Source of the DNA: Cercis canadensis
Taxonomy: Eukaryota; Streptophyta; Magnoliopsida; Fabales; Fabaceae
Direction: 5' to 3'
Assembly (NCBI GenBank): GCA_003255065.1
Contig: QAOA01007551.1
Coordinates: 1,222,509-1,286,508 of the forward strand
DNA length: 64,000 nt
The translations under genes and the position numbers were made by a program. Shown here in pieces: positions 29,501 through 42,297 of this stretch (its first letter is position 1; the number at the start of each line of letters is the position of its first letter). Under the pieces are notes generated by a model. It saw only the letters and a program-made list of their open reading frames with translations. It was not told the origin of the DNA and made no database searches.

Positions 29501-31290
29501 AAAAAGGGGCAGAAGATAGAAACTAACATAAAAGAAAGACAGTGTAGAAATGAATAAACACAGAAAAGAAACAAAATCCACCTTGAATTGTCATTCCTGA
29601 CAGTCCTTGCATTACCAAAAGCCTCCAATAGTGGATTTGACTGAATCAAGCAGAAAGTCGAAGTAGTATCACATATTGATGCCAAAATAAAAATCAACAG
29701 TAAATTAACTGCTGAATTCACGGTTGATTGGATTTAAGAATATCTTACTTCAAGAACTTGCTGCTCAACCGTTCTGTCACCACCACCAGCACGCCCACCG
29801 ACAAAGGTGAGATACTGCATAATTAGCTTTGTTGTCTCAGTTTTCCCAGCTCCACTTTCACCACTAACCAGAATAGACTGACTTCTAACTTCATTCATCA
29901 TCGCTCTAAACCATGATGAACAGAAGCTCACTGATTAATGACACCAAATGGCACATAGCAAAGGAAAAAAAAGAATCAAATATGATACAAACACATTAAA
30001 TGCATACCAACCTATATGATGCATCAGCAACAGCAAATACGTGTGGGCTGAGCTCACCAAATGGAGCTCCCTTATACTGTTCCATCATATGGATATCATA
30101 CAGATGAGGAAGCTTTGTGAATGGATTAACTGCTATTAAAATGCTTCCTGTATACGTCTATCAAAGACAAACATGTCAGACAAAACATCATGAAACGATA
30201 TACAATACATTAGAGTCACACGCACATCAGGAAACACCATATCAGGTTGTAGGCCAGCTAACCAAGTAAAGTTGATTAAATGAAATCACCAAAATGAAAC
30301 TGAAGTATCAAAAGCTACGATTATGTAGTAAATTATGCATTTTAAAAGGATTTGTCTGGTGTTAGTTATGAAAGGAAGTCACACGCACATCAGGAAACAC
30401 CATAAAAAAAAAGGCCTCATTTATGAAAACATTAATGTAATGCAGAAAGTGCCATGAAAAGCATATGTCAGCTGTCGTATAATTCATCCGCATGGTTGTG
30501 AAATGCAAAGTGGCTAAGAAAATCACTTTTTCTTGATCAGAGATGCATTTTGACTTTTTTTTGGTCTCATGTAATGCATTAACTTCCGGACATCATTTAA
30601 CTCGAGTACTGAATCTTTTTCATATATATAGAAAAAGTTCCATTGAAAACGGTACACCATGAACAAGCATAGGCCTAAACATAACTGACCGAGAAACTAA
30701 TAAGTTTCTTGAATCAACTAATCACAGAGATTGATGATGCACCTATGTACTTGACCCTGTTGTAAACTCACATATATATCATTCAGAGCATATCTTCTGC
30801 GAAGATTGTACAGAACCCCTGGCTCATTCAAGTATGCCAACCTCGTCATGTCTTCCACTCCCCCATGCTCCTCTTCATCCGCATCCCGCGGGAACAACTT
30901 CTCTGGGGAAGCAAAAACCTACACAAGAACACCTCCCGAATCCAAAATTTGAAAATATACACCAAATTATTCAATACGACGCAAATAGCATATAATAGGC
31001 ATGAAACAGAGAAACAAGCTTGTCACCTTCTTCCCAGAAGCAGTTACAAGTTGGACTTGCTTGGCAGCAAAATCTACAACTTCAGCTGCCACCCAAGCCA
31101 AATCTCTGTCTTCAGCCCAAACTTTGGAGCCCTTGCGTAGATTCATTTTCAGTTCCTGTGAAGGAAAGTGAGCTCAGGACCAAGAGAATCAAAGTATTTA
31201 CGGAGTGAACGGTGAGAAGAACAATTTGAAATTGAAACCCTAGAGACACAGAGAGGGACAAAATAGGGGCAGATGGAGACTTACGGGCAT
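14552..31290 (-). CDS. XI-F: Class XI myosin heavy chain, XI-F type
   Basis: The gene runs right to left in more than 30 exons. The first coding exon is only ATGCCC (31285-31290); exon 2 is 31027-31155 and exon 3 is 30772-30918. Domain order is as follows. The N-terminal SH3-like part contains [20 protein letters not shown]. The motor has the P-loop GESGAGKT (29734-29931), switch I NDNS/SRFGKF (29582-29640 and 28538-28744) and switch II DIYGFE (about 26800-26900). About six IQ motifs follow (21420-23190), then a coiled coil (20040-21330), and a DIL cargo-binding tail (14552-19600) ending AQFLGPHQK. Actin-driven organelle and vesicle movement is the family role. The tail sequence [20 protein letters not shown] resembles Arabidopsis XI-F as I remember it. 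No exon break was found; the N at 21847 and the N at 29472 fall in introns. Confidence 0.92.
16441..16532. repeat. Small fold-back sequence in a myosin intron
   Basis: The ends tactagaatgatgtg (16441-16455) and cacattttgattctagta (16515-16532) are imperfect inverted repeats. Inside, GTGGTccctACCAC forms a perfect small palindrome. It may be a short MITE remnant; no clear target duplication. Confidence 0.35.
20094..20170. repeat. 28-bp tandem repeat, about 2.7 copies, in a myosin intron
   Basis: Units start at 20094, 20122 and 20150. The first two are identical across 28 bases (core tcaaaatcaagtagaaaaaa); the third diverges after about 16 bases. It is intronic and does not touch the neighbouring coiled-coil exons. 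Confidence 0.9.
21653..22046. repeat. About 195-bp direct tandem repeat around a single N (myosin intron)
   Basis: Bases 21653-21846 recur at 21848-22046 on either side of the N at 21847. Differences seen are one substitution (aacaca/aacgca) and a 5-base length change near 21749 and 21944. Both copies end at cataatcatagc-like sequence. It lies wholly in the intron between two IQ-motif exons (about 21420-21540 and 22081-22290). Confidence 0.9.
29461..29490. repeat. Poly-G run with N in a myosin intron
   Basis: A G-run is broken by the N at 29472 and continues as G with one A. It is intronic, close to the exon that begins near 29582. True length is uncertain. Confidence 0.9.
30214..30404. repeat. 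28-bp direct repeat, 163 bp apart, in myosin intron 3
   Basis: The sequence agtcacacgcacatcaggaa plus eight further matching bases occurs at 30214-30241 and again at 30377-30404, identical in both. The stretch between them is not repeated. It looks like the footprint of a local duplication. Confidence 0.85.
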
Positions 31291-33538
31291 GAATTCTGGT
31301 GAAATTTTGGATTCCCGCCCTACCAGGTGTAGACTATGAGTCAAAAATGGCGAAATTGCAGAGTATATATATTGTATTCGACACGTCACACCTGTACTTG
31401 AGTTGGTTTTGGATTCCAGTTTTCACTTTTTCACCACATCTAATCTATAAATCTAATCAAATAGATTTTCTATACACGACTACGCTACATTTCACTATTT
31501 CAGCACTAGTTGTTACTTGGTAACGTCTGGGCAACTGCTAACGATTTTGGAGATTTTGCGTAGAAATATGAAGACCGCCTATAAAATAATTCCATGAGTA
31601 AATAATATACAGAAGGATTACCATTAAAGAACAAATATTTTTTTGTGTAAAAAGAATAAATGTTTTTTAAAGTTTCTTTAAAAAACGACTATTAGAAAAA
31701 AAAAAAATCAACAATAAGGAAAAAAAAGGATAATGAAATAATAAAAACTAATAATAGTGATGACCATTCAAATGATATTTAATATTTAACTAATGACTTT
31801 CTAACTTATAAACTAAATAATGGAATATAAATAATAATTATGTTTAAAAGTTTGTTTCAAAAATGTCATTAATGATTTTTTTTATAAAACATGGGAGAAA
31901 GCCATAAAAAAAAAGTCACCGGGATATTAGATCTCGTCACCCCGAATTTACTTTGTGCTTAAGGGCATAGACCACGACCATTCAAATTGAAACCTATATA
32001 GTTCAACAGCACTTTAATCGTTGACATTCAATCATTGATTGCCAAACAGTCATCCCAAAAATTATATTTTTTTAACCAAAAAAAAAATCATATTGGATTG
32101 AGTACATCGACAGCATGTAAAAATACTTTTTGTAATCGATGATATAAATATTCTAAAGCAAAAATCATGGCTAGAAAGTCTTGTCATGTGTTTCATTTCA
32201 AGACTATCTGAAATTTAATTTATTTTGACACTTGGTAAAATATTTTTCTTTTAGTAATATCTCAATTTAAATTGACTTTGACACTTAGCATTTCTTATTT
32301 GCCACATTCTGTATTATTTTTTAAAAAAAATATATATAATGAAACAATTAATTAGCATTGATATTATCTATTTGTTTGAAAAAAGAAGTTCATTTTACAC
32401 GAAAAATTATCTAGTTTGTATAAAGCAAAAATCTAAACAGTATATTCCAAACATTTAACAAAAGACAAATCCTCATAGGCTCAACCCATGCCATATATGT
32501 GTTTGGATTAAGAGGAATGGGATAATGATTCCACCCAACCTAGTTTCATAAATGAAAGAAAAGTAAAGCAATTTTGGCTCTTTGCCATTTTAGGGTACAT
32601 ATTCCACTAAATCATTCGAGTACTTCACCACTTTCCCAAGACACTTAGCCTACAACTCAACTTTATTTTATTTCAATTTTAACCAGGAAAAAGAAAAAGC
32701 CAACAAACCTCCTTTTTGTCGTTATGCGTGGGAAAGGTTACCCAAGTCCAGTAATTGAGATCATAGCAAAGAAAAAGAAAACAAAGTCCAGTACTAGAAT
32801 ATGGCCAAAAAAGGAGTCTAGTAACTGAATGCGGAGCCGGATGGTAACGCAGCCCGACCGATATGTTGCCCCATAAATAACAAACAAAATTGGTCCCCAA
32901 AAATTGGATACACCAATCATTAGCCCAACAAAAACAAAAAGTGGACATACCAATAGCTTCCAATTTTTAAACGGTATTAAAACTTGGTGATTAAAAATTC
33001 TTAGACCCCCTCCCCCCCAAAAAAAAGGATATTAGATCAATCAATTAAGTTTCTCTTCGTATCCTGTCTATAGTTATAGTGACAGCAGCATCCTCAAACC
33101 CATGGTCATAAATTCATTAGATAAATAAGTTCAATGTTTTAATCAAAAACGCAAAAGAAAATGTGAAACTTGAATCTGAAATCTCGAACTTTAACAGAGT
33201 TCTTAAATTGTATTGTGTCTCCTCATATCCTCTCTTTCAATTGATAGGAAAATAATTTTCTAATTGAGAGCTAAACAGGCCCATGACGCAGTAAACGATG
33301 TAAGTGTTTACTGTGTTAATTTTCAGTCCCATGGAGGCGCAATCGCTATCTCACATGACAGAAACGGTCAAGATGCGATATCCATAGAAAAGTAGCTATT
33401 TCTCAAGGAAATTTCTAACGGCCCGGAATGATTTCTCCACACATTTCACCGTGTTTGTTCCTTCACTCTATAAATAATTTTGCTGAACCCTGTTTCTCAG
33501 ATGCTTCCAACGATATTCAACTTTCAGCATAATTATAT
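31291..33538. other. Myosin promoter side and spacer
   Basis: The first few hundred bases upstream of 31290 should hold the myosin promoter and leader. The rest, to the MITE, is AT-rich spacer without a gene. Open frames on the minus strand at 32679-32963 have no family features. Confidence 0.45.
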
Positions 33539-33907
33539 GAGAAAAATCTTAAAAATCCTCTTCAACTATATTCTTGTTACACTTTACCCCCCATGTTTTA
33601 AAAATGTAGAAAAAACCTTCTTGAACTTTCAAAATGTACACTTTACCCCCCGACCCTGACGTCCGTCCATTAATGTACACATAATGTGATTAATCTGAGC
33701 CATAGTGTAATTTTATAAAAAGTAGGATAAAAAAATAATATTCAAAGAATTTTAGGGTCATTAATGGACAAACGTTAAGGTCATGAGGGTAAAGTACACA
33801 TTTTGAAAGTTCAAGAAGATCTTTCCTACATTTTTGAAGCATGAGGGATAAAGTGCAATAAGAGCATAGTTCAAAGGGTTTTTTTTAGGACTTTTCCCTA
33901 ATTATAT
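33530..33907. mobile_element. Mutator-type MITE with 9-bp target-site duplication
   Basis: A 360-bp element (33539-33898) is flanked by the perfect direct repeat taattatat (33530-33538 and 33899-33907). The ends GAGAAAAATC and, reverse-complemented, GGGAAAAGTC begin long terminal inverted repeats of more than 100 bp. These can be followed through CACTTTA-CCCCC(C/T)CATG, TTCTTGAACTTTCAAAATGT and TCCATTAATG. It has no coding capacity. Long inverted repeats together with a 9-bp duplication are the signature of Mutator-like elements, here a non-autonomous copy between the ERECTA 3' end and the myosin promoter. Confidence 0.88.
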
Positions 33908-34408
33908 TTCACATTTTGAGGGAAGGCACGGAGATGAATGGCCCACCTTCAATTCTGTGCTGTGGGAGCAGTGACCCTTAATTTCATTATCCATCTTTAA
34001 ACCACTTTTCAGGGCAAATGGCATGAATATAGTAAAAGGGACAATGCCTAGTCTGCTTAATGCTGTCAGCATCCAAGGCAGAAGAACACTGCTACGGGCC
34101 AGCTAATGCTCAGTGCATTATTGCTGTTCACACATTATGCAGTGCTTCATTTCACTCTACCCTGCTAGTGCAGTAGTGCTACCCCACTGCCCAGGCCTCT
34201 GCCAGTGGCCCCAGACCCAGACATGTAAAATACTACCACAACTTGTTTAGCACAAACAATAACAAATACAAGAATTGGGCTACTGCACCTATCAAATATC
34301 TTGCTAGTGTTATACATCTTTCCTGTTCCAAGCTAATAAAAATTCTTATACACATTTTCGTTTAGCTATCATCCCAGTTTCCCACCATCCATTTTAAAAT
34401 ATACACTG

Positions 34409-37400
34409 TTACTTGACTCTTTCAAAATCCTTACTGTTTTGAGAAATTACCTCTCCAAACTTGAGGAAGAGTTGGGCATCAGAGGTGCTCATGGATGGGC
34501 AGTTCACCAAGTGTGGAGTCTTGAGATTTGCATACTCATCCATATAGCATGGCACTTTAGCAGAGGGGTGTGAAGGAGGTGGTGGTGGGGCTAGTTGTTT
34601 TGGTGGGGTGATGGGTGGTACAAGACTTCCAAGCACACGCGTTACCTCGTGCATTCTTGGCCTATCAGCTGGTTGTCTCTTGGTGCATAAAAGAGCAAGC
34701 TGAAAGACCTTTTTCACTGCTCCTAAGTCCTTACATGTAGCAGTGATGTCGGGATCAACTGTCTCCATAACAGCATTGTTTGCCGTCTTGGATAGAATCT
34801 AGTAAAAAAAAAGCACAGCGAAAATTAACTCAATTATATACTGTGTGAACCAAATGATTGAAACTGTTTTATAAACTTCGGCGACTCAAAAACCTTATAA
34901 CAATTCCATAGAAGGAATACATGGTTTCTTCACTGCATAAACAAAGATTCAGAAAAGCTCTAAATAAATTTGGGTATGCCAGGTACAGAGTCTTCAAAAG
35001 CCAACCAATTCTAAGTGAAAATTTTCACTGAACAAGGCATGACAACTAAGGGATATTATTACTTTATGTGGAACTTATTTCAGCGATGCAGGACCAAAGG
35101 TTGTACGTCAAACCAAAATTCCACACCTAGCTCATGATCTCAATATAGCAGTTTAATAAACAAGATAGCAAACGTTTATAAGGTTAGAAGACTGACCAGG
35201 TGATGAAGATTGGATTCATTGTCAACAGCTTTCCTCCCAGTTAGCAACTCAAGTAGAACAATACCATAGCTATACACATCAGACTTCTCAGTCAGCCGGG
35301 AGGTTCTAGCATACTCAGGATCTATATAGCCAATTGTGCCCATTATGTAAGTTGAAGTGTAGGATTTTGAGGGGCATAAACTTTTGGCAATCCCAAAATC
35401 AGTGAGATGGGGCTCGAAGTCCTTGTCCAATAAAATATTAGATGATTTCACATCCCTGTGGATGATACGGGGACAGCAATCATGGTGCAGATAAGCAAGC
35501 CCTTGAGCTGCTCCAAGTGCTATTTTTAGACGAAGATCCCAGTCAAGCTTTTTCTTCTTGGTGGGTCCTGAAAAAGTGTTGAAAAAGAAAATCATCACTT
35601 GGTTTCCATAATCTTTTTTGAATAAACCATAGTACATCATTCAAGGAATAGCTTGAACTTACCATGAAGAAGATCCCAGAGACTGCCATTTTCCATGTAG
35701 TCATAAAACAGAAGGTTCCCATAAGGGGACAGGGAGTAACCTTGGAGACTAACCAGATTCCGGTGCTTGATGCTACCAACTGTCTCAAGTTCAGTCTCAA
35801 ATTCTTTCAAGCACCGTGGGTAATGAGAATAGAGCCTCTTGATAGCCACAGGCTTGCAATTCTTAAGAACACATTTATATACTGTGCTTGATGCACCATA
35901 TCCAATTATATACTTCTCACTCAGGTTTTCAGTCATCCTCATGATATCGTCGTACACATGAAGTGCCATATTCATATGAAGTATCACTAGTTTCGGAGGT
36001 GAGTAATTAACTGTCATTTTCAAAGCACAACTCAGTAGCTTGTCAACAAAAGTTCAATAGGCAGGATAACAAAAACCCTATTAAATTCTTAACAAACTGT
36101 ACCGAATCCTATTAAGCCATCAGCAAACATCCAGAAGGATGATTAAATATCCTTCAATTGTAATTTAAAGTAACGAATCCCCTTCTCGATGAAGCTGTCT
36201 ACCCAACTAAAACCACCCAAACCCATACTGGCCCCCTGAACCCACACCATAGCATATAAAACAATAAAAAAGGGTACACAAGCAGGAGTTACAACGTGAG
36301 TTTGATGATCTATTAATTAGTAATTATGGGTACTTAAGGTCCACGGCATAAAAACTGAGGCAAATAAAGTACATACCTGGTTTGTCAAGTGATCCATCAG
36401 GAAAGGGAGCTGGATTGTATGGTCGGCAAGCAGCCAGTAATATCATGAGAAGAATCGCAAGAGCACCAAGAGCAATTCCAAGGATAGCCGCCTTTGATAA
36501 TGTAACTACATGGGCAGATAACATAAGTTGGTTTATGCTCAGTAGTGTCACCCCAAAACCCTTCTTATGTTAGTTTATGCAATTCCAAGAATGTTATAAA
36601 AGGTTTGAGCGTAGGAAAAAACACAGTTGCTCTATGCAACATTCTTTCAAATAAGCAATAACCATCAAGGAAACTGTTAGTTATTTCATGCACCATATAA
36701 GCTTTGCATGAACTTAATGCTATACCTTTGACTGTTTATCATACATAGCTTTTGATGGAAAACAAAGGTCAATTAGTACTAACTTCTAGAAAAATGAAAA
36801 AGATATATGTTGAACCTAGAATTCCAAATTCAGGTGCTGTTGTTTTAAAAAATAGAACATAAAACCAAATGACTGATGATCAAATAGTCATGTATACTTC
36901 ATCTCAAGACAATAGTTTCTAATTTTAGCGCACATGTTCTACCAGGCATAGCAACCAACAACAAATGGAAGGGTTTTATGGGGAAGGGAGGGGATTTCTG
37001 GGGTAAGAATTCAAAAAAGATGGCAAGGGGATAGGGCAATACAGACTCTTGCCAGCAACTCCTGCTTACCTCGCTCTGCAGTGTGAGACCCATGACATGG
37101 TGAATTCAGCCAATAGCCACAAAGACCAGGGTTTCCAATGAAACTGCAGATAGCATAGGATCAGTTAATCCAAAAGAACATGCGGGTGACATCAACTAAA
37201 CTAAACTAGTTAATTTGGAGCAAGATGAAATCCTAACCTGTCAGGAGAAAACCTTGAGAAGTTGTTGCTTGTGGGAATAACACCAACTAGGTTGTTATAG
37301 GACACATTACTACAAAAATTACATTCGATTGGAGCTTGTTATTTAAAGAGATAGTCTTTCCTTACCAAAATCAAACTAAATCTAAAGAGGCAAAATAAAT

Positions 37401-40400
37401 GGAGACTGAACTTACAGAAAAGAAAGACTGAGACAATTCATAAGTGATGTCACATCCCCGGTCAATTTGTTGTTTTCCAGTCTCCTGCATAATTTAAAAA
37501 ATATTAACAGGAATTATGAGAATTATAGTAACATTACCCTAGTTAGAGAAGATAATCCACCAAAAATTACATGTGAAGCACAGAATAGGAGGAGAAAGGG
37601 TTATGCGCATAATTCCAAGGGCATTTAAGTCCTACTTTAATTTACTGTGTCTACATTCAATCAAATTTGATGAGTACAATATAAGACCATTGAGCATATG
37701 TCTTGAAATCACAGATTTTATTTCCAACATCTAACATTACACATCTTTTGAGTAGAATTCAGTTTAAGGCAACTGACTCATTGCCATATGGATTTAACAA
37801 GGCCTTAAAATAACATCAAGAGTATATGCTGATTATGTGTAAACCAGAACTTAAATTAACAAACGCATATCAACAGATGAATGAGGTGTAAATAGAAGCT
37901 CACAAGGAAATCATGTTCTGAAGCTGACTAAGTTCTTCAGGAATCAAGCCTGAAAGTTCATTATTTGAAAGATCTCTGCAATACAGAGGCATGAGCGACA
38001 TTCAGAAAACAACCAAACAAAGCATTTTTCTTTGAAATGTCCATAATACTTCTTAGATTACCAAATTCTACTGGGATAAACCCTGCTAAATGATTCCTGG
38101 TCAGATTCCTAACAAAATGAATACTAGCCATCAGAAAAAATAATGAACTTACATATCCATAACACTTCTTAGATTACCAAATTCTGCCGGGATAAACCCC
38201 GCTAAACGATTGCTGCTCAGATTCCTGACAAAATGAATACTAGCCATCAGTGAGAAGAAACACTAAAGCTACCAAAAATTAACTAGCTCTAGAACTCACA
38301 GCTTCAGAAGATGTTCCAAGTCACCAAGAGAAGAAGGAATTGAACCACTAATTTTATTGTTTGAAATGTCCCTGGGAGGGAATAATCTATTAGTACTAAC
38401 TCAGAGAAACTGGCGTTAGGAGATAGATCATTTGATACTTACAATGTATCCAAATTACCAATCCGTGACAACTCAATTGGAATGGAGCCTTGAAGATTGT
38501 TGGAGGAAAGGTTCCTGAGGATGGTCATCAAGCAATGAGAACCAATGAAGGAAAAAAGTGTCCGGTTGAATAATTGACCAATAATGGTTAGAAACCAAGA
38601 TACACATGCACGTCATTGCAGATATGTTCAGCTAAGTCATAGAATATCAACATGACACTTACAGATAGGTCATACTCTCCAACCTCTGAAAAGCTGGGGG
38701 GATTGTTCCATTCAACTTGTTCCCATGCACATTGCTAGAGCAACAAAACGACGAGAAAATCCATCACCTTCATACATATAAAAATCCTTGCAATTAAATA
38801 ATGGTGTAAAGTTTATCTCTTACAAGCTGTTAAGATTTTTACATGAGCTAATATTATCAGGTATTGGCCCCTCGAGCTTGTTGTTAGCAACATTTCTGCA
38901 AGAAGAATGGATAAATCATTAAGTTAATAAAAACAAATAAAAAAAATGACACTTCAAAGTAACAGCACTTACAAGTCAAACAAGTCAGTGAGCTTTCCAA
39001 GCTCAGGTGGGATACGTCCACTCAATTGATTATCATTCAGTTCCCTGCAAAGGAAGGTTACCCATTAGAGGCCAAAGTTAGACCCAGTTTTTTCCCTGTT
39101 GGAGATCCATAGAAACACTGAAACAGCATACTGATTCTAATGAACCCTAACCCGCTGTTAGAAACAGATTACAGACTAGGTTGGAGGGGGGACAGAAACT
39201 TTCCAAAAGTGCGTCAAGGTAAGGGGTTTTTTTGAAAGCAAGACTCAGCTCAAATAATGTAAGAAAGGCAATTGTCAAAGTCCCATTTTGAAGTTCAAAA
39301 AGAAATCCGTACTAACTATTGCCAAGCAGTTGTTGCACCCCACTTAACGAGTCTAGAAAAGAAATATGACATGTACATGGTAAACTAATTACTAAATCAT
39401 TCTTACAAATAGTGAAGCTTTGTCATGTTTCCAAGTTTTGAGGGGATGGGGCCAGTCAGCTTGTTTCCATGCAAATACCTACAAATATTTTAGAAATCAG
39501 ATCCCAATTATATGTCAAATCATTAAGTTTAAAAATACAAAACTATCACAATGTACTTACAATTTTTCTGTGTATGTCAAATTCCCTAAGATAGGAGGGA
39601 TTGGCCCAGTTAACATGTTGCAACTCAAATCTCTATAATTGGAATCAGGAAAACATAGGCATCAGTTAAGAAGAGAAAATATATATAGTCAAAGAAGAAC
39701 TTCATAAATTTGCTTTGAAAAATTATTAACAGTGCTTACAACACAGCAAGTGCTTGCATCAGACCGATTACTGATGGAATCTGCCCAGATAGTTGATTGC
39801 CTTGCAATGACCTAGAAAGGTCAAATAACTTAAGAATTTAAGAATAATTCCTAAATAGGGAAGTGGAAGACTACCTATCAATCTAATCAACAAATTCTAG
39901 TAGAGTCAAGTAACACATACAGGGTAGCTACTTGCAGAAACCCAATATTGAAAGGTATCTCTCCTGTTAGCTGGTTGTAAGACAAGTCCCTGACATCAAG
40001 AGATGATGTTAAACATAAGAAAAAAATAAATGAAACAAGCTATTATTACAGAGTCTGTAACACAGTTGGATGATATACATACAAGACCTGGAAGGCAGTA
40101 CAGTTGCCAATGTTCTCAGGGATGCTGCCGGTCAAACTGTTGTTTCTTACATCACTACAAAATGGCAGGAGGAAAATAATCAAATTCGCTCAGGAAATGA
40201 AAATGTTTGGGGTTTGGAAATAAAGAGGGTAATTGTGTAACTTACAAATACCACAATCCAGTTAACTGGCACATATCTGGAGAGAGTGAACCCACTAAAT
40301 TGTTTCCTCGCAAGCCACTATTTCAGGGAAGGAAAAAGACAAAAATACAAAAGGATCGGTGGTAAATCACATCACGAGGTCAAGAAGAAGCATAGAAAAA

Positions 40401-42297
40401 TGAAAGTGGGGGAAAAAAACGTCTTAAATTTTATTGCATATTTGGTTATACTCACAGATACTGCAGAACTTCGTTCCAGTATATAAGCCTTGGTATTTCA
40501 CCACTAAGATTATTCTGTGCCAGGTCCCTAAAACCAATTTTCCAGAAGATGAGAATCTTAGTTATGGGCCCCTAGAATTAGAATTTATAGAAGAATGGGA
40601 AACGGAAAAAGGACTTACAGAATCTTCAAGTTTGGAATCTGAGACAAGGTTGAAGGAATTGGTCCAATTAACTGGTTATTTTTCAAAATCCTGAGGCCCG
40701 TTGAAATAGAAAAACCGAAGTCATCACCACATGAGAGAACCAGCAATCCAAATTTCCAGATAAAGAAAAAAGCTTACAAAGACTTACAGATATTCTAGTT
40801 GTTTCAACTTTGAAATTGAAAACGGTACATCCCCTCGTATCTCATTAAATGACAAATCCCTATTAAGATAATTAAAATATCAAAATTCCCAGTAAGACAG
40901 GTGTCGCTAGATGGTCCAAATTATAAACTGAAATCCGTCTCTTCTGGATATGAAACTTACAAGTTTTTCAAAGAAGAACAATCGCCAATCTCATCTGGTA
41001 TCTGGCCTGATAGACGGTTTCCCCTGAGGTCACTGTCGAATGAGACATAAGAACAAACTTGCTTTATAAGTTAAATCATGCAAGCCCTTAGTGCACCATA
41101 AAAGATGAGCTTATAGACACCAGGGCTTCCATGGGAAATGCTCAACGAATAAGATAAAATACGATAGCTACATCTATAAAAGTCTAAGGGAGAATAGTAT
41201 GTACATTGACACCAAGCTGTTAAGATCTCCAAATGCAGGTGAAATTTCTCCATCAAGATTTAAACCTGAAAGATTTCTGTAAAAACGAAGGGAAACAAAA
41301 AATAAAAATCAACTCTTTTCATTGATAAGGATAAGACGTCTATGGACAGAGCCTGAGGATTCAATTGCTTACAGTGCAACGACATTGAAGGTGACATTAT
41401 CACAGCTAACCCCTCTCCAGACACAATAATCTGAAGATGGCGAGTCTGTCCAATCATATAAAACATTATCCACATCCCTGAATGACTTCTTTATCTCCAA
41501 CAGTGTAGCCCCTTCAATTAAAATATTCAAACATTTGAGTATTGTAGAACATAGAATCACAAAATCGAAGGTAAAGAAATTCTTCCATATCGAATCCTGC
41601 TTCAAGACCATATTATTCAGCATTTCATCTAAAATCAACCCAGTTTTAATACGCAACTGCTTAAAGTCAACAAGCTCAATTGTTTCAAGCAAAACCCTAT
41701 AAATGAAGACTCCTTTGGCAAATTTGAAACCAAGCAAGAACTGGACCAGTATATGCAGCATGATGGAAGCATAATAAGTCAGCAATGTGAAAATCAGTAC
41801 CCGAATTTTTTTAAAAAATAAACAAAAATAAATAAAAATCAAAGATCCAAAAAAATTATGTTAAAAACTAGTCTTCGCGGGAAAAAAGAACGTTGACATA
41901 GAAAAATAGACCAGCAGAAAAACAGAGGAACTACCCTGTTTGAATGCCGAGAAAGAAAGCAAAAGAAAGTAAAAATATCAGCTTTACGTCCTCCTTGAGT
42001 ATTCCTATGAATCCTATCCCCAACAAAAAGAAAGAAAAACAAAATACATCAAGGACTTGGCTTTCTTGCAATGGCAGTCATTCAGGTTAGTCCTTTCCTA
42101 CACTTCTCGAGTTGCTACACAAAATAAAGCCCAAACTTCAACATCTCTGTCCTCTTTCCCCCGCACCCCATATTCTGAAAATCCAAACGCAAGAAAAACC
42201 TTGGCAGAAAGAAGAACTCACCCTCGTCCGAATTCACCAAACTGACATTGAAACAAACTAGAAATGCCAGAAGAACGAGTCCAAGCCGAAATGCCAT
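34409..42297 (-). CDS. ERECTA: ERECTA leucine-rich-repeat receptor kinase
   Basis: This is a many-exon gene read right to left, with the start at 42297 and stop at 34409. A signal peptide ([19 protein letters not shown]) is followed by the LRR N-cap ([18 protein letters not shown], cysteines in [10 protein letters not shown]). About 20 LRRs come next, mostly one per 72-bp phase-2 exon (41400 to 37300), then the C-cap NPGLCG and a membrane helix in exon 36382-36507 ([20 protein letters not shown]). The Ser/Thr kinase has [30 protein letters not shown] and [10 protein letters not shown]. The tail [10 protein letters not shown] and [20 protein letters not shown] is specific to ERECTA rather than ERL1 or ERL2. 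Family role: plasma-membrane receptor for EPF/EPFL peptides, acting with TMM and SERK co-receptors in stomatal patterning, inflorescence and organ shape. An intron carries a decayed duplicate LRR exon (38037-38108). Confidence 0.95.
38037..38108 (-). pseudogene. Decayed duplicate LRR exon inside an ERECTA intron
   Basis: The block 38041-38134 is a tandem copy of 38157-38250 (8 mismatches in 94 bases). The latter contains the real 72-bp exon 38153-38224, coding [20 protein letters not shown] and VMDI. The copy keeps an AG acceptor and an open 24-residue LRR frame ([20 protein letters not shown] then IMDI), but its donor GT is TT. Reading on from it meets a stop in frame with the copy after about 26 further codons. 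The exon that follows in normal ERECTA ([20 protein letters not shown]) joins in phase with the real exon, so the copy must be skipped. Confidence 0.8.
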
